A DNA stretch of 38,879 nucleotides from Candidatus Bathyarchaeota archaeon (GCA_030615265.1 JAUWZP010000010.1:1-38879), one strand, 5' to 3'. Shown: positions 8,170 to 17,617, numbered from the stretch's first letter. The notes: a model not told the origin generated them from the letters alone. Numbers and translations are program-made.

Positions 8170-9153
8170 GTGATACCCTTGAGCCTGCAAGTTGCTTTGC
8201 CACCACTTCAAAGGCTCGGAAGAACCTACGATGCAATAGTGGTTGGTGCTGGTCCAGCAGGAATTGCAGCAGCCATTTATCTTGTAAGAGCCAACTTGAA
8301 AAGCCTGGTATTAGAGGCAGAACAGCCTGGTGGAAAACTTAACATTACACGGCTCATAGAAAACTATCCGGGTTTTCCGTCAACCAGCGGAACGAAACTT
8401 GCACAACGCATGGCTAAGCACGCCGAGACCGTTGGCGTGGAAATTGTGTATCCAGCTAGAGTTATGGGCTTTGAGCTGCACGCGGAACCTAAGATTCTGT
8501 GGACGAGAGAGAATGAATACCGTGCAAGAAATGTCATCTTAGCTATGGGAGTTCAACGGAAAAAACTGCGAATTCCAGGTGCTGCAGACCTCCTGAGTAA
8601 GGGTGTTTCATACTGCGCCATATGCGACGGAAGCTTCTTCAAGGGAAAAGACGTTGCTTTGATCGGGAACGATGAGGAAACAATCGCTGACGGCCTGTAT
8701 CTGTCGGGTATGGCCAACAAGATATACTTAATATCAGGCTTCGGAACCCCAAAATTTAATCAGCAAAGCCTCGAAAGGCTGCTTTCGAAAGGAAATGTGC
8801 AGCATTTTGCTAAATATGAAGTAACTGAAGTCATAGGTGAATCGGTCGTTGAAAAAATGAAGATAAAAAGTGCACATACAGAAACAGACGAGCTTGACGT
8901 TCAAGGAGTTTTTGTTGCCGGAGAAAAAACGCCGATTGGTGCAATACTGGCGAACACTGGTTTGAAAACCGATTCTTCTGGATGCATAATGGTTGACAGC
9001 GGAATGCGCACCAGTCTTCGCGGAGTTTACGCTGCGGGCGACCTAACTTGTGGGAGAAAATATCAGGTTGCAGTCAGTGTGGGCCAAGGGGTCACAGCTG
9101 CATTGAGCATAATTAGAAGCCATGCAGAAGCAAAGGGGAACCAGAAATCTTGA
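8170..9153 (+). CDS. trxB: Thioredoxin reductase (FAD, CxxC)
   Basis: The 327-aa flavoprotein is a low-molecular-weight thioredoxin reductase. Motifs in order: FAD-binding VVGAGPAGIAAAIYLVRA (about 24-41), GGKLNITRLIENYPGFP (about 56-72), redox-active CAICDG (about 153-158), a second dinucleotide site with ALIGNDEETIADGLYLSG (about 167-184), and the C-terminal FAD motif GVYAAGDLT (about 284-292). The second Rossmann loop reads GNDEET instead of the usual GxGxxA/G NADPH motif, so its electron donor is uncertain (F420H2 or NADH are possible). GTG 8170 fits the upstream TATA box. The stop overlaps the start of the next gene, so they are co-translated. Confidence 0.92.
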   Translation: MIPLSLQVALPPLQRLGRTYDAIVVGAGPAGIAAAIYLVRANLKSLVLEAEQPGGKLNITRLIENYPGFPSTSGTKLAQRMAKHAETVGVEIVYPARVMGFELHAEPKILWTRENEYRARNVILAMGVQRKKLRIPGAADLLSKGVSYCAICDGSFFKGKDVALIGNDEETIADGLYLSGMANKIYLISGFGTPKFNQQSLERLLSKGNVQHFAKYEVTEVIGESVVEKMKIKSAHTETDELDVQGVFVAGEKTPIGAILANTGLKTDSSGCIMVDSGMRTSLRGVYAAGDLTCGRKYQVAVSVGQGVTAALSIIRSHAEAKGNQKS

Positions 9154-9776
9154 AGAAACTCTTAGAAAACCTATTAGAAGAGAAAGCACCAGGGCCATAC
9201 TTGTCCTTTTCCATATTTCACCTGATAAAAGCATTGGAACTCATCGCAAAAGAAGGTCCAATTGGCCGAGGCAAACTTTCACAAGAGCTCAAGACTGGTA
9301 AAGGCGCTACCCGCACGCTTATTGAGAGACTCAAAAACGCTGGCTTAACTACAGTTTCCATGCGGGGCTGCTCTCTGACAGATGAAGGAGAGAATGTCTG
9401 GAGCAAGATGCAGCTGCTTTTTCCCCAGAAAGTCAAACTGAAGCCGAACAAACTGGCTTTAGCTACTTGTAATGTTGCAATTAGAGTAAGGGGCTGTGGT
9501 GGTAAGGTTAGGTCTGGGTTGGAACAAAGAGATGCTGCTCTTCTTGCGGGAGCGAAAGGAGCTATAACCCTCTTATACAAAGAAGAGAAATTGGTTTTGC
9601 CTGCAATAAGTGAGGATGTTGCCAAAGACTTTCCCGATGCTTTCAGCGAGATTACCAAGCATTTGCTGTTAGAAGAGAACGATGTGATTGTCGTTGGAAG
9701 TGCCGATAATTGGGATAAGGCTGAATACGGCGCCCTAGCAGCTGCCTGGTCCCTAATTGAGAACGACGGCGATTAG
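9150..9776 (+). CDS. Winged-helix protein with DUF4443-like C-terminal domain
   Basis: The start TTG 9150 overlaps the trxB stop (TTGA), giving translational coupling. The 208-aa protein has an N-terminal winged helix: FHLIKALELIAKEGPIGRGKLSQELKTGKGATRTLIERLKNAG at about 22-64 reads as helix-turn-helix plus wing. A C-terminal alpha/beta domain (about 95-205) contains IRVRGCGGKVRSGLEQRDAALLAGAKGAITL. This layout matches archaeal DUF4443 proteins. They look like ligand-responsive transcription factors but have no proven function. The conserved CGG and RDAAL segments may bind a small molecule. Its coupling to trxB suggests a redox link. Confidence 0.75.
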   Translation: MKKLLENLLEEKAPGPYLSFSIFHLIKALELIAKEGPIGRGKLSQELKTGKGATRTLIERLKNAGLTTVSMRGCSLTDEGENVWSKMQLLFPQKVKLKPNKLALATCNVAIRVRGCGGKVRSGLEQRDAALLAGAKGAITLLYKEEKLVLPAISEDVAKDFPDAFSEITKHLLLEENDVIVVGSADNWDKAEYGALAAAWSLIENDGD

Positions 9777-9931
9777 AGTTCTTAGCTAGCAGTATTTTTT
9801 TGGGGTCTTTCGTTAACAGAAGTTGTTTTGTTCTTCCGAATGGGTAAGGCGACAATTGCGAGCGCGCGTACTGAGAAAAGAGAATGAGTAGGCGAGTTGT
9901 ATTGTGGCAGAGAAACCAAAAGTAGAATTCG

Positions 9932-10690
9932 TTACAAAGACGTGTCATAACTGCCAAATATGCGTTCTAGCGCGGTGTTCAGGTTAATCAATCCGTCATT
10001 GGTTTTCGAGGAAACTGGGATCAGAAGAAATCGTAGGCCTAGTCGATAGATTACGCGCATCATGTCTCGGCTAAGCAGCCGTTTGGTTCCTTGCAGTGTT
10101 TCTTCTATAGCTGTTTCCAACGCTTTCGGGTTAGCTGACCAGTCTACCACTCGGTTGGCATCTTCGGGTGGAAGAAGGTCACATTTAGACAAGATGTATA
10201 CTTGAGGCAGGAAAAAGCGGTTGTAGACGGCTGCTGACAGAAACAGGTTAGAAACGTAGTTTTGCGGGTTAGATGAGAAAACTGAGTCAAAGAGGTATAC
10301 GAGTGCTTTGGGCTCGTTTGTCAATTCAGATGCGATGTAGGGTCCGCTGGCTCTGAAGGAGAAAAGTTCCATCTGCCCCGGTGTGTCTATGAGAACATAG
10401 TCTGATTTGAAACCTGTGATCTCTTCTTCAAGCCTATCAGTCTCCTCGGCAATGAGGTCGGCGGCCATAACCAACGCGCCGTTTGGTCCCAGCCCATACT
10501 CCCTCATGATATCTTCAATTCGGAAGTAGTCGCGAATGTCAATGTTAGGTGTGTAAGGAAGCGTAATGACCCCCGGATCCAAGTTTACAGTAATAACGTC
10601 TTGCTTGGCCATCCGAAGCCACTCAGAGAAAGAGGCTGTGAGAAGAGATTTGCCTGACCCAGCAGTTCCAATGATGAACACAATATACAT
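9932..10690 (-). CDS. GPN-loop GTPase (PAB0955/Npa3-Gpn1 family)
   Basis: The 252-aa protein has a Walker A loop GTAGSGKSLLT (about 8-18), the LDPGV switch segment (about 38-42), the family-defining Gly-Pro-Asn insertion GPNGA (about 68-72), Walker B IDTPGQMELFSF (about 99-110) and the base-recognition motif SKCD (about 170-173). GPN GTPases are homodimeric in archaea; eukaryotic homologues assist RNA polymerase II assembly and nuclear import. Length is normal. It is an isolated minus-strand gene after a 155-base gap containing a T-rich stretch. Confidence 0.93.
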   Translation of the reverse strand: MYIVFIIGTAGSGKSLLTASFSEWLRMAKQDVITVNLDPGVITLPYTPNIDIRDYFRIEDIMREYGLGPNGALVMAADLIAEETDRLEEEITGFKSDYVLIDTPGQMELFSFRASGPYIASELTNEPKALVYLFDSVFSSNPQNYVSNLFLSAAVYNRFFLPQVYILSKCDLLPPEDANRVVDWSANPKALETAIEETLQGTKRLLSRDMMRVIYRLGLRFLLIPVSSKTNDGLINLNTALERIFGSYDTSL

Positions 10691-10937
10691 GCAAGCCTCA
10701 CCACTTAGAGGGATATTTCATTAGAATTCGTCATGCTCTCCTATTTATGTACTAGCAAGCTTTTTGAAAGTTGAGCGTACCTCGGCGCTGCAAATGGACC
10801 ATACTAACTGAAAATCAGATGGCTAAGATTCTCAGATGTCACCAGAATATTAGAAAAATGGAGAATTTGTTTGGATATCTCCACTGTGGTGAGGTTCAAA
10901 TCCCAACAAGACCACCCCGATAAGCGTGGCGGTTGAA

Positions 10938-12719
10938 TCAGAGAGTTTCTTCAAGCATGTCTATGAATTGCTCAGCTTGTTTCATGCCTTTCTCCCAAAA
11001 TGTCTCGTCAGTGATGTCGAGGCCTACTTCGCTGGCAAGTTCACGAGGAGACTTGCTTGAACCTGCTGCCAAGAGTCTCTTCAGCTTGGGAGCAAAGCTC
11101 TCACCCTGTTCTTTGTAGAGTTTGTACAGAGCGAACACAAAGAGTTGGGCAAACACGTAGGGGTAATTGTAGAAGCGATAGTTTGCAATATAATAATGTA
11201 GTTTCATTGTCCACTCCCATTTCATCACGTCCAGCCAATCGACGGCGCTACCGTAGATCTTGTCTCGCGCCGTCACCCATAATTTGGCAACAGTCTTTCC
11301 ATCTAGGAATTCGCCTCGTTTTATGGTGTCATACATGCTTTGCTCAAAGAAAACCCGTGCAGAAACTTGAAACGCTGCCATGCCGAACTCGTCCAGTATG
11401 TTGGCGAGGATTGCCTGTTTCTCTCCCTTTGTCTTGGCTTTGCTGAGCAACAGTTCGGTGAGGAGTAGCTCGCCGAAGATGCTTCCTGTTTCCGCAATAC
11501 AGCTGCCTATCTCCAGGTTGCTTGGTTTCTGTGCTCTTGAACCAAGATACGCATGTACAGCGTGGCCAAACTCGTGAGCTTGAGTGTAGACATCACCCAT
11601 CTTGCCGTTGAAACTCTGAAGGATGTAAGCGCTTTTTCCAGCGGTCCACCCAGCACAGAAGGCTCCTGAGGTTTTGCCTTTCCGAATTTCACCGTCGATG
11701 TGTCGCTTTTCAAACATCTCGTCAACCCAGCCGCCTATCTCCTTATTGAATCCTGTGTATGCGCTGACTACTTCTTTCTGAGCGTCTCTCCAAGTGTAGT
11801 CCATCTTGGGCGCGTTTGTCAATGGAGCGACCACATCGTAGTTTGCCAACTTGTCCAAACCCATAAGCTTGGCTTTCAGCTTTAAGTAGCGCTGATATAA
11901 GTTCACATTCTTCTTAATGGTGTTCATGAGGCTGTTAATGGTCTGTTGGTCAACGTCATTGGCGATCAAACTTTGGGTCATTGCAGTTGGATACTTCCTC
12001 AGTTCAGAAGTCTGCAGATGGTCTTCGCATACTGCGCGGATGGCGCTTGCCCAGATGATCTCATCCTTCCAAAGTTTTTCATAGACTATCTGATTGGCTC
12101 GTTTCCGCAGGTCCCGATCTGGACTCTGATACAGGCCAACTATCTCGCCGTAGGGAAGCGTCTTTGTCTTTCCCTCGATCTCTATGTCAAAGGTTCTGGT
12201 AGACAGCCAGTCACTTTGAAGCATCTCCCAAGCATCAACTCCATTCTTGTCCTTGGTGATTATCAGGCGCTCCTCGGCCTCTGATAGCATGTGGGGCACT
12301 CTCCTCAATATTCTCTCAAGAAAGTGCTTGTACTCCGCTAGTACTAGATCCGTGACTAACGATGGTTTTTCAGCAAGGAGCTTGCCCAACTCGATGTCTA
12401 TGAAGGCTAGTGTTTGGCCAACCTTCATGTATGCCCTGCGTGCAGCATTGTTGAGCTGTTTGGCCACATCATCAGTCGAATTTGCGTAGTACATTAGACG
12501 GCAGTACATGTTGACACCCTCAAACTTGAGCGCATAAGCGTCTTTTGTTTCCAAAAGTTCCAGTAGACCTTTCACATCGAGGCTGGCAATCTTGCCGTGA
12601 TACTTCTCTCTAGTTTTTTCTGCTTCAGCCATCATTGACTCCAGTTTCTTTTGAATTGAGGCGGGATCATTGCTCTTAACAAGTTGCGAGAGATCCCAAA
12701 TCATCTCATCCTTAGTCAT
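10938..12719 (-). CDS. pepF: M3-family oligoendopeptidase F (PepF)
   Basis: The 593-aa protein is a zinc metallopeptidase of family M3. The catalytic HEFGHAVH motif is at about 382-389, and the third metal ligand lies in SCIAETGSIFGE (about 407-418). The C-terminal FEQSMYDTIKRGEFLDGK and PYVFAQLFVFALYKLY blocks are typical of PepF. These enzymes cleave oligopeptides of roughly 7-17 residues in the cytosol. No signal peptide is present. The ATG at 12719 has no strong ribosome site; a near-leaderless transcript is likely. Confidence 0.93.
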   Translation of the reverse strand: MTKDEMIWDLSQLVKSNDPASIQKKLESMMAEAEKTREKYHGKIASLDVKGLLELLETKDAYALKFEGVNMYCRLMYYANSTDDVAKQLNNAARRAYMKVGQTLAFIDIELGKLLAEKPSLVTDLVLAEYKHFLERILRRVPHMLSEAEERLIITKDKNGVDAWEMLQSDWLSTRTFDIEIEGKTKTLPYGEIVGLYQSPDRDLRKRANQIVYEKLWKDEIIWASAIRAVCEDHLQTSELRKYPTAMTQSLIANDVDQQTINSLMNTIKKNVNLYQRYLKLKAKLMGLDKLANYDVVAPLTNAPKMDYTWRDAQKEVVSAYTGFNKEIGGWVDEMFEKRHIDGEIRKGKTSGAFCAGWTAGKSAYILQSFNGKMGDVYTQAHEFGHAVHAYLGSRAQKPSNLEIGSCIAETGSIFGELLLTELLLSKAKTKGEKQAILANILDEFGMAAFQVSARVFFEQSMYDTIKRGEFLDGKTVAKLWVTARDKIYGSAVDWLDVMKWEWTMKLHYYIANYRFYNYPYVFAQLFVFALYKLYKEQGESFAPKLKRLLAAGSSKSPRELASEVGLDITDETFWEKGMKQAEQFIDMLEETL

Positions 12720-12914
12720 GGTTAGTTATTCCAACCATTCCACAATTTTTGCAGTGTCTTATTAAATTATGCGTTGCGGTTGCTCGGTGAACACGAAACA
12801 TTACTCTGACGGTATTCTCTGGGCTGAAACTCGCTGCGCCTCTGAACTTGAAGTACATTGTGTAACGTTCATGAGACAATAAAGTAAAATAGTTGTGCAG
12901 CTTTAAGCGATGCT

Positions 12915-13580
12915 GTGAAAAGTGAAGGAGAAGAGAAGAACCTGCATGACAAGCACCATTCTCCGGTCGACACACCATCGGGTAACAGAGCCTCTGGGCA
13001 AGTAGCCGCTTCGGTTCTGGAGTTTCATCCGCTGACTCCTGAGCGATGGGAGGATTTGGAAAAGTTGTTTGGAGAACGCGGAGCCTGTGGAGGTTGCTGG
13101 TGCATGTGGTGGCGACTTAAGCGCTCTGAGTTCGAACGGCAAAAAGGTGAAGAAAACAGAAGGGCTTTCAAAAACATAGTGGATTCAAGTCAAATCCCCG
13201 GGATACTAGCCTACGCCAACGGTCAACCGATTGCATGGTGTTCAGTTGCCCCGAGAGAGACCTATTCAACTCTGCAGCGATCTCGAATCCTAAAGCCAGT
13301 TGACAATGAACCCGTTTGGTCAATCGTCTGCTTCTTTGTTGCCAAACAGTATAGACGTAAAGGCGTAACCGTGAAATTGTTAAAAGCTGCCAAAGAGTAC
13401 GTCGGAATACAAGGCGGCGAGATCCTCGAAGGATATCCACTGGAGCCTAAAAAGTCGAAGATCCCAGATGCATTTGCCTACACTGGTCTAGCCTCCGCAT
13501 TTCGCAATGCCGGATTTGTAGAGGTTCTTCGCCGTTCAGAGACACGCCCAATTATGAGATATGTGATCCGTGAAAAATGA
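12915..13580 (+). CDS. GNAT-family N-acetyltransferase
   Basis: The conserved region starts near residue 33 (LEFHPLTPERWEDLEKLF) and runs to the end. Features are the Cys-rich GACGGCWCMWWRL segment (about 56-68), beta-strand pair ILAYANGQPIAWCSVAPRE (about 91-109), and the acetyl-CoA loop VAKQYRRKGVTVKLLKAAKEY (about 142-162), equivalent to the Q/RxxGxG/A motif. Relatives with CWCMWWR act on unidentified small substrates. The first 30 residues are polar and poorly conserved-looking, so the true start is uncertain; GTG 12915 is only the longest option. It is alone on the + strand between two minus-strand genes. Confidence 0.82.
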   Translation: MKSEGEEKNLHDKHHSPVDTPSGNRASGQVAASVLEFHPLTPERWEDLEKLFGERGACGGCWCMWWRLKRSEFERQKGEENRRAFKNIVDSSQIPGILAYANGQPIAWCSVAPRETYSTLQRSRILKPVDNEPVWSIVCFFVAKQYRRKGVTVKLLKAAKEYVGIQGGEILEGYPLEPKKSKIPDAFAYTGLASAFRNAGFVEVLRRSETRPIMRYVIREK

Positions 13581-13603
13581 GAAACTGATTGCTGCCTTCT
13601 CTG

Positions 13604-15148
13604 CTACTCCCATTCTATTGTCGCTGGCGGCTTATGGGTAATGTCGTAAACAACTCTGACAACTTGGGGGATCTCATTTGTTATCCTCGTAGAGATTCTT
13701 TCTAAGACATCATACGGGATTTTTGCGAAGCTGGCAGTCATGGCTTCTTGACTCTCAACTGCTCGAACAGCAACAGTGTAACCATAAGCCCGAGCGTCGC
13801 CTTTCACACCAGTGGACTTGGTTTCAGTTAAAACGGCAAAATACTGCCAGAGGCTGTGTTTCAAGCCTGCCTTTTCGATTTCTTCAGTTACAATATTATC
13901 TGCTTTTCTGACGATTTCAACTTTTTCTTTGGTGATCTCCCCTGTCACTCTCACTGCTAAGCCTGGACCCGGGAAAGGTTGGCGCCAAACAATCTCTTTT
14001 GGCAGTCCTAGTTGGGCAGCGACTTTGCGTACTTCATCCTTGTAGAGGTTACGTAATGGCTCAACCACAGCTTTAAACTCCATTTTTGTGGGCAAGCCAG
14101 CTACGTTGTGATGAGTCTTTATCTTGTCTGAAAACTTTCTGAAGCCCGATTCAATGCGGTCTGGATAAATCGTGCCTTGAATAAGATATTCTGCGCCCAC
14201 TTGTCTAGCGACTTCTTCAAAAACCCTGATGAACTCTTCTCCCACAATCTTCCGCTTCTTCTCCGGGTCCGCTACGCCTACCATTTTTTGCAGAAAACGT
14301 TCTTGCGCCTCTGCCAAGATAAAGTTTACCCCAAACTTCTCAAACGTAGATTTAACAAATTCTGGTTCACCTTCTCGCACGAATCCGTGGTCAACGAACA
14401 CTGCAGTTAGGTTCTTACCTAGGGCTTTAGCCGCTAATGCTGTGGAAGCGCTTGAATCTATGCCTCCGCTCAACCCGATGATGGCTTTGCTTTCGCCTAT
14501 GCTCCGTTTAATTTCTCTTATGGCGGTTTCTATAAAATCCTCCACCTTCCAGTTAGCTTCGCAATTGGACACTTCAAAGATGAAGTTGCGAAGCATCTGC
14601 GTGCCCTTTTCCGTGTGAACCACTTCAGGATGCCACTGCAAGCCGTAAATCGGCTTTTCTTTATGTCTAAAAGCCGCAACTGGACAACTTCCTGTGTGGG
14701 CTAGGGTTTCATATTCGGCTGGAAGGGCGAGAACGGTGTCGCCGTGGCTCATCCAGACTTTCTCTTTTTTGTCTAATCCTTTCAGAACGCCTACAGGCTT
14801 GTCGATGGTGACATAGGCGATTCCATATTCTCTGTGCTTGGCTGGCTCAACTTTTCCGCTGGCTATTTGAGCAATAAGTTGATGTCCATAGCAGAGACCC
14901 AGGACTGGTAGATTTAGATCTAGAATGTTTGGGTCGCATCTTGGCGCGTTAGGGTCGTAGACGCTGGCGGGTCCTCCTGAGAAGACTAGTCCTTTCACGT
15001 TGAACTTCTTGTTCAGAAGCTTGATTTCTTCGGGTTTTATGTCGTGTGGAACTATTTCAGAGTAGACGTTGTGCTCTCGTATTCTTCTTCCTATGAGGTG
15101 GCAGTATTGTCCACCGAAGTCGAGTACAAGTATGGTGTCGTATGTCAT
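13604..15148 (-). CDS. guaA: GMP synthase, glutamine-hydrolysing (fused GATase and ATP-PPase)
   Basis: This 514-aa enzyme converts XMP to GMP. The N-terminal class I glutamine amidotransferase has the nucleophile in LGLCYGHQL (Cys about 86) and the His/Glu of WHPEVVH (about 172-178). The ATP pyrophosphatase P-loop is GLSGGIDSS (about 224-232), and the C-terminal dimerisation domain ends in DITHKPPATIEWE, the standard GuaA terminus. Many euryarchaea encode the two halves as separate genes; here they are fused as in bacteria and some other archaea. The ATG is about 27 bases after a CATTTATT TATA-like box, suggesting a leaderless transcript. Confidence 0.96.
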   Translation of the reverse strand: MTYDTILVLDFGGQYCHLIGRRIREHNVYSEIVPHDIKPEEIKLLNKKFNVKGLVFSGGPASVYDPNAPRCDPNILDLNLPVLGLCYGHQLIAQIASGKVEPAKHREYGIAYVTIDKPVGVLKGLDKKEKVWMSHGDTVLALPAEYETLAHTGSCPVAAFRHKEKPIYGLQWHPEVVHTEKGTQMLRNFIFEVSNCEANWKVEDFIETAIREIKRSIGESKAIIGLSGGIDSSASTALAAKALGKNLTAVFVDHGFVREGEPEFVKSTFEKFGVNFILAEAQERFLQKMVGVADPEKKRKIVGEEFIRVFEEVARQVGAEYLIQGTIYPDRIESGFRKFSDKIKTHHNVAGLPTKMEFKAVVEPLRNLYKDEVRKVAAQLGLPKEIVWRQPFPGPGLAVRVTGEITKEKVEIVRKADNIVTEEIEKAGLKHSLWQYFAVLTETKSTGVKGDARAYGYTVAVRAVESQEAMTASFAKIPYDVLERISTRITNEIPQVVRVVYDITHKPPATIEWE

Positions 15149-15393
15149 GGGTGCATCTTCTCAAGACTATGGAATAAATGCTTTGTTGCAACTAGTTAAT
15201 TAGGAGTTTCCTTTTTTGACTTTTCAGGGACGTAGAGGATTACGGATATTGATTTCTACTATTATGTGGCTCTCCACCTACATCGTACATGTAAAAAAGA
15301 GAAGAATCATAGGTTAATTCTAGATGACCTAGAATCCCTAAACTATTTATCGATCCAGTGGGCATGTTCTCTGGTGGAAAAAAGCCCTAACAG

Positions 15394-15612
15394 TCACTCT
15401 TGAAGAGCTTCGTTCCACTTTTCAATAAGGACTTTGTCGTCTCCAACTTTAAAGGATATCTTTAGCTTTCTCGAGGAATCAGTTTTGAATGGAAACATGC
15501 TGTCCTCCGCCAAATCTAACGGAACATAGATCAGGTACTTGCCATCTTTCCTTCGAAACAATCTTCCTCTGCCCTCATTAACCATGGTGCCTTTCACCTC
15601 TATTAAACTCAA
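15394..15612 (-). CDS. Small conserved hypothetical protein, beta-rich
   Basis: The 72-aa protein reads as a compact beta-strand protein (KGTMVNEGRGRLFRRKDGKY, then YLIYVPLDLAEDSMFPF). The KDGKYLIYVPLDLAEDSMFPF stretch resembles swapped-hairpin AbrB-type or small archaeal regulator proteins, but I cannot assign it firmly. It lies alone, 245 bases upstream of guaA and in the same orientation. Confidence 0.6.
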   Translation of the reverse strand: MSLIEVKGTMVNEGRGRLFRRKDGKYLIYVPLDLAEDSMFPFKTDSSRKLKISFKVGDDKVLIEKWNEALQE

Positions 15613-16247
15613 AGTAAACTAAAAGACATTAACTCGTAATATAAGTTGTGGAAAGCTCCGACACAAGTTTGAGCCAAATGAACTGTAGGCTGAACTTTTT
15701 GTGAATCACTTTGCTTGAAATAAAGGAATTTGTGAATCTATGAGCTCTATATTTCGCTATTCATCTGAGGAAAAGTGACGGCTGAGATTATCGGCGTTTT
15801 GGAATACATTAACCTGAACTAGCGTCACCAAAGAAGAGAACTAAACTTAGGAAAAAGTAGAAGCTCAAAGAAGTCGCATAAGTTCCTGTGGGTCTATCAA
15901 TGCTTCTCACATTTACTTTCACTGAACAGTCTGAACTATTTCAAAATATGTTTCGCAGAGAGTTTTAAATGGCTACAGCTAGAATCTCTCTCTGTTATCC
16001 AAGCCGTCAATATCTCCTCCTCTCTGAAAAGGTATTGTTGTGGGGGAAACAGAAAGCGGGTAACTTTCGATGACTCTCCCACTTCTCCGCAAAAGAAGAA
16101 TGAGACAGTTAGATGCTTAGCCCGATGCAGGGACTAAATAGAACAAAATTCAAGAACACTGTTGAACCTCAGAGAAATTTTCGCCTTATCTAAAGCAAGA
16201 CTTAATTGAAAGCATAAAATTAGGGAATAAAGTAACCATCCTGAAAT
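15613..16247. other. Gene-poor stretch before tRNA-Leu
   Basis: I find no convincing protein or RNA gene here. Frames are short, stop-rich and lack ribosome sites. The final 100 bases are AT-rich and should contain the tRNA promoter. Confidence 0.5.
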
Positions 16248-16332
16248 GCGGGGGTTGCCAAGCCAGGTTAAAGGCGCAGCCCTGAGGCGGCTGTCCCGTA
16301 GGGGTTCGTGGGTTCGAATCCCACCCCCCGCA
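16248..16332 (+). tRNA. tRNA-Leu(GAG)
   Basis: An 85-base class II tRNA. The acceptor stem GCGGGGG pairs with CCCCCGC before discriminator A. The anticodon arm is CAGCC-CTGAGGC-GGCTG with anticodon GAG, which reads CUC/CUU leucine codons. A long variable arm (TCCCGTAGGGG) and a T arm GTGGG-TTCGAAT-CCCAC follow. No CCA is encoded and no intron is seen. Its 3' end is 33 bases from the stop of an integrase remnant, so it is a likely old integration target. Confidence 0.95.
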
Positions 16333-16364
16333 CTATTGGACGAACCCCCCACACTTTTTGGGCT

Positions 16365-16820
16365 CTATTTGCGCTTTCTAAAGATCTTGATCCTATCCAT
16401 TTCACAGACGTATTCAAAGCCAGCCTCAACCAGTTCGCAGGCTTCTTTAACTGTTTTTGCTACCTTTGAGACGTAATCGTCGTCCTGTAGGTCTACGAGC
16501 TGCGTGTAGATTAAGGTGTTCTTGATGTTCTTGTGTCCGAGGATTTGCATTACGTGAAGTATGTCTTTCGTTTTGTGGTATTCCATTGTGGCTTTGAAAT
16601 GTCTGAAGGTGTGAAAGCTTATCCTCATTATTCTAGAGCTCTGGAGCTTTCTTGCGATTTTTCGGCGTTGTTTGCAGAAGAGCCTTGCTTGGCTTTTAAG
16701 CGATTTTCCGAATATTCTGTCTGATTGTGATTTTCCTTGTCTGACAGTGAGCATCGCCATCAACTTGTTGGAAATCTTGAGGATTCTAGAGTTGCTCCCC
16801 TTTTCAAGCGTTTGGCTCAT
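16365..16820 (-). pseudogene. Tyrosine recombinase (integrase) C-terminal remnant
   Basis: The 151-codon frame carries only the C-terminal catalytic half of an archaeal integrase: HTFRHFKATMEYHKTKDIL (HxxR box, about 70-88), LGHKNIKNTLIYTQL (GH box and nucleophile Tyr, about 94-108), and a family tail ending FRKRK. The first catalytic Arg and the N-terminal core-binding domain are missing, so it is inactive or part of a split gene. It ends 33 bases from the tRNA-Leu 3' end, as expected for a tRNA-targeting integrase. A related remnant lies at 20134-20379 in the opposite direction. Confidence 0.8.
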
Positions 16821-17042
16821 TTTGATAATGTTCTTGATTTTAATAACGTGCGCGTAGCAGAATGGGAGGCAACATTCGCATCATCAAAGAAGAACTTCTA
16901 GTATTTGGCTTTTTACTGGTACAATGGAGACATCACCTGCTTACCCCTGCACATTCCCTTTTTTTATATTCATATCCTGGTTCCTAGCTCTCTGATAACA
17001 GTTAACGAATTGTAGTGTTTACTTCATCTTGCTTGATTCATT

Positions 17043-17486
17043 CTACTTCTTAACAGACAGCCTATCTCCAAATATAGGTCGTAGCATATTCTCGTATTTT
17101 TCTCCCACATCCTTCCATGCTCCTTCAACATACCATTTTGTTTTTCCATATTTCTTGCCTGTTTTGATATTGAGTTTAGCCCCTCTCACATACTTCTTTA
17201 GCTCAACTTTTGTGATGTCGGAGTTGGGTATCCCATAGTTGTTCTTGTCAGCCTTCAAGATGTCTTCCAGAGATAACTCAAGTTGTTCCTTTTCCTTCTT
17301 TCTTGCTTTGCGAGCGGTAATAACAGCCTCAGCAGTAGCACCAACTGCACCAAACATCATTCCAATTCCACCTGAACCTTTTCTTGCTACAATCGTTCTA
17401 TCTGGGGTAAAATACAAGATTTCAGCGATTTGCTTCATGAAAGCTGGTCTAAATACTCCAATAGTGCCTAAAACTTTTTCACTCAT
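17043..17486 (-). CDS. Hypothetical protein, possibly a PH-like domain protein
   Basis: The 147-aa frame has a strong ribosome site (GAGGAGGTG) before its ATG, and a TATA-like TTTTATAAAC further upstream, so it is very likely expressed. It begins with GTIGVFRPAF and ILYFTPDRTIVARKGSG (about 23-39). A small Gly/Ala-rich segment GGIGMMFGAVGATAEAVI (about 39-56) may be an amphipathic or short membrane helix, and a basic KARKKEKEQ linker follows. The YFTPDRTIVAR strand pattern resembles bacterial PH-like/SHOCT-associated proteins, but I cannot assign a function. It lies in the decayed integration zone. Confidence 0.7.
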   Translation of the reverse strand: MSEKVLGTIGVFRPAFMKQIAEILYFTPDRTIVARKGSGGIGMMFGAVGATAEAVITARKARKKEKEQLELSLEDILKADKNNYGIPNSDITKVELKKYVRGAKLNIKTGKKYGKTKWYVEGAWKDVGEKYENMLRPIFGDRLSVKK

Positions 17487-17592
17487 GGTATTGCACCTCC
17501 TCTATTCCCATGAAGTGTTCTCCCTTCAATATACTTGACTGGTGTCCTAGTTTATAAAACTTTAAATTTCGATTAATAATTTAATTTGTATG

Positions 17593-17617
17593 AATAATTT
17601 AAGAAGAAATGTTCTAG
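17593..17617 (+). repeat. 25-bp direct repeat, copy 1 (AATAATTTAAG box)
   Basis: It begins AATAATTTAAGAAGAAA and ends GTTCTAG, and matches 23 of 25 bases with the stretch at 18007-18031. The AATAATTTAA core also occurs at 17575-17584 and 17730-17739. Copies at 17730 and 18007 lie about 35-47 bases before start codons, so the core probably works as a TATA box. Confidence 0.5.

Noticed and set aside
10886-10917. GGTTCAAATCC, a T-loop-like sequence suggesting a tRNA remnant
   Set aside because: The T stem has mismatches and no acceptor, anticodon or D arm can be built around it.
12712-12978. 88-codon minus-strand frame upstream of pepF
   Set aside because: It overlaps the GNAT gene start, has no ribosome site and no recognisable protein features.
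16134-16352. 72-codon minus-strand frame containing GGIRTHEPLRDSRLR
   Set aside because: It is the antisense of tRNA-Leu(GAG); this peptide is a well-known artefact of reading through class II tRNA genes.
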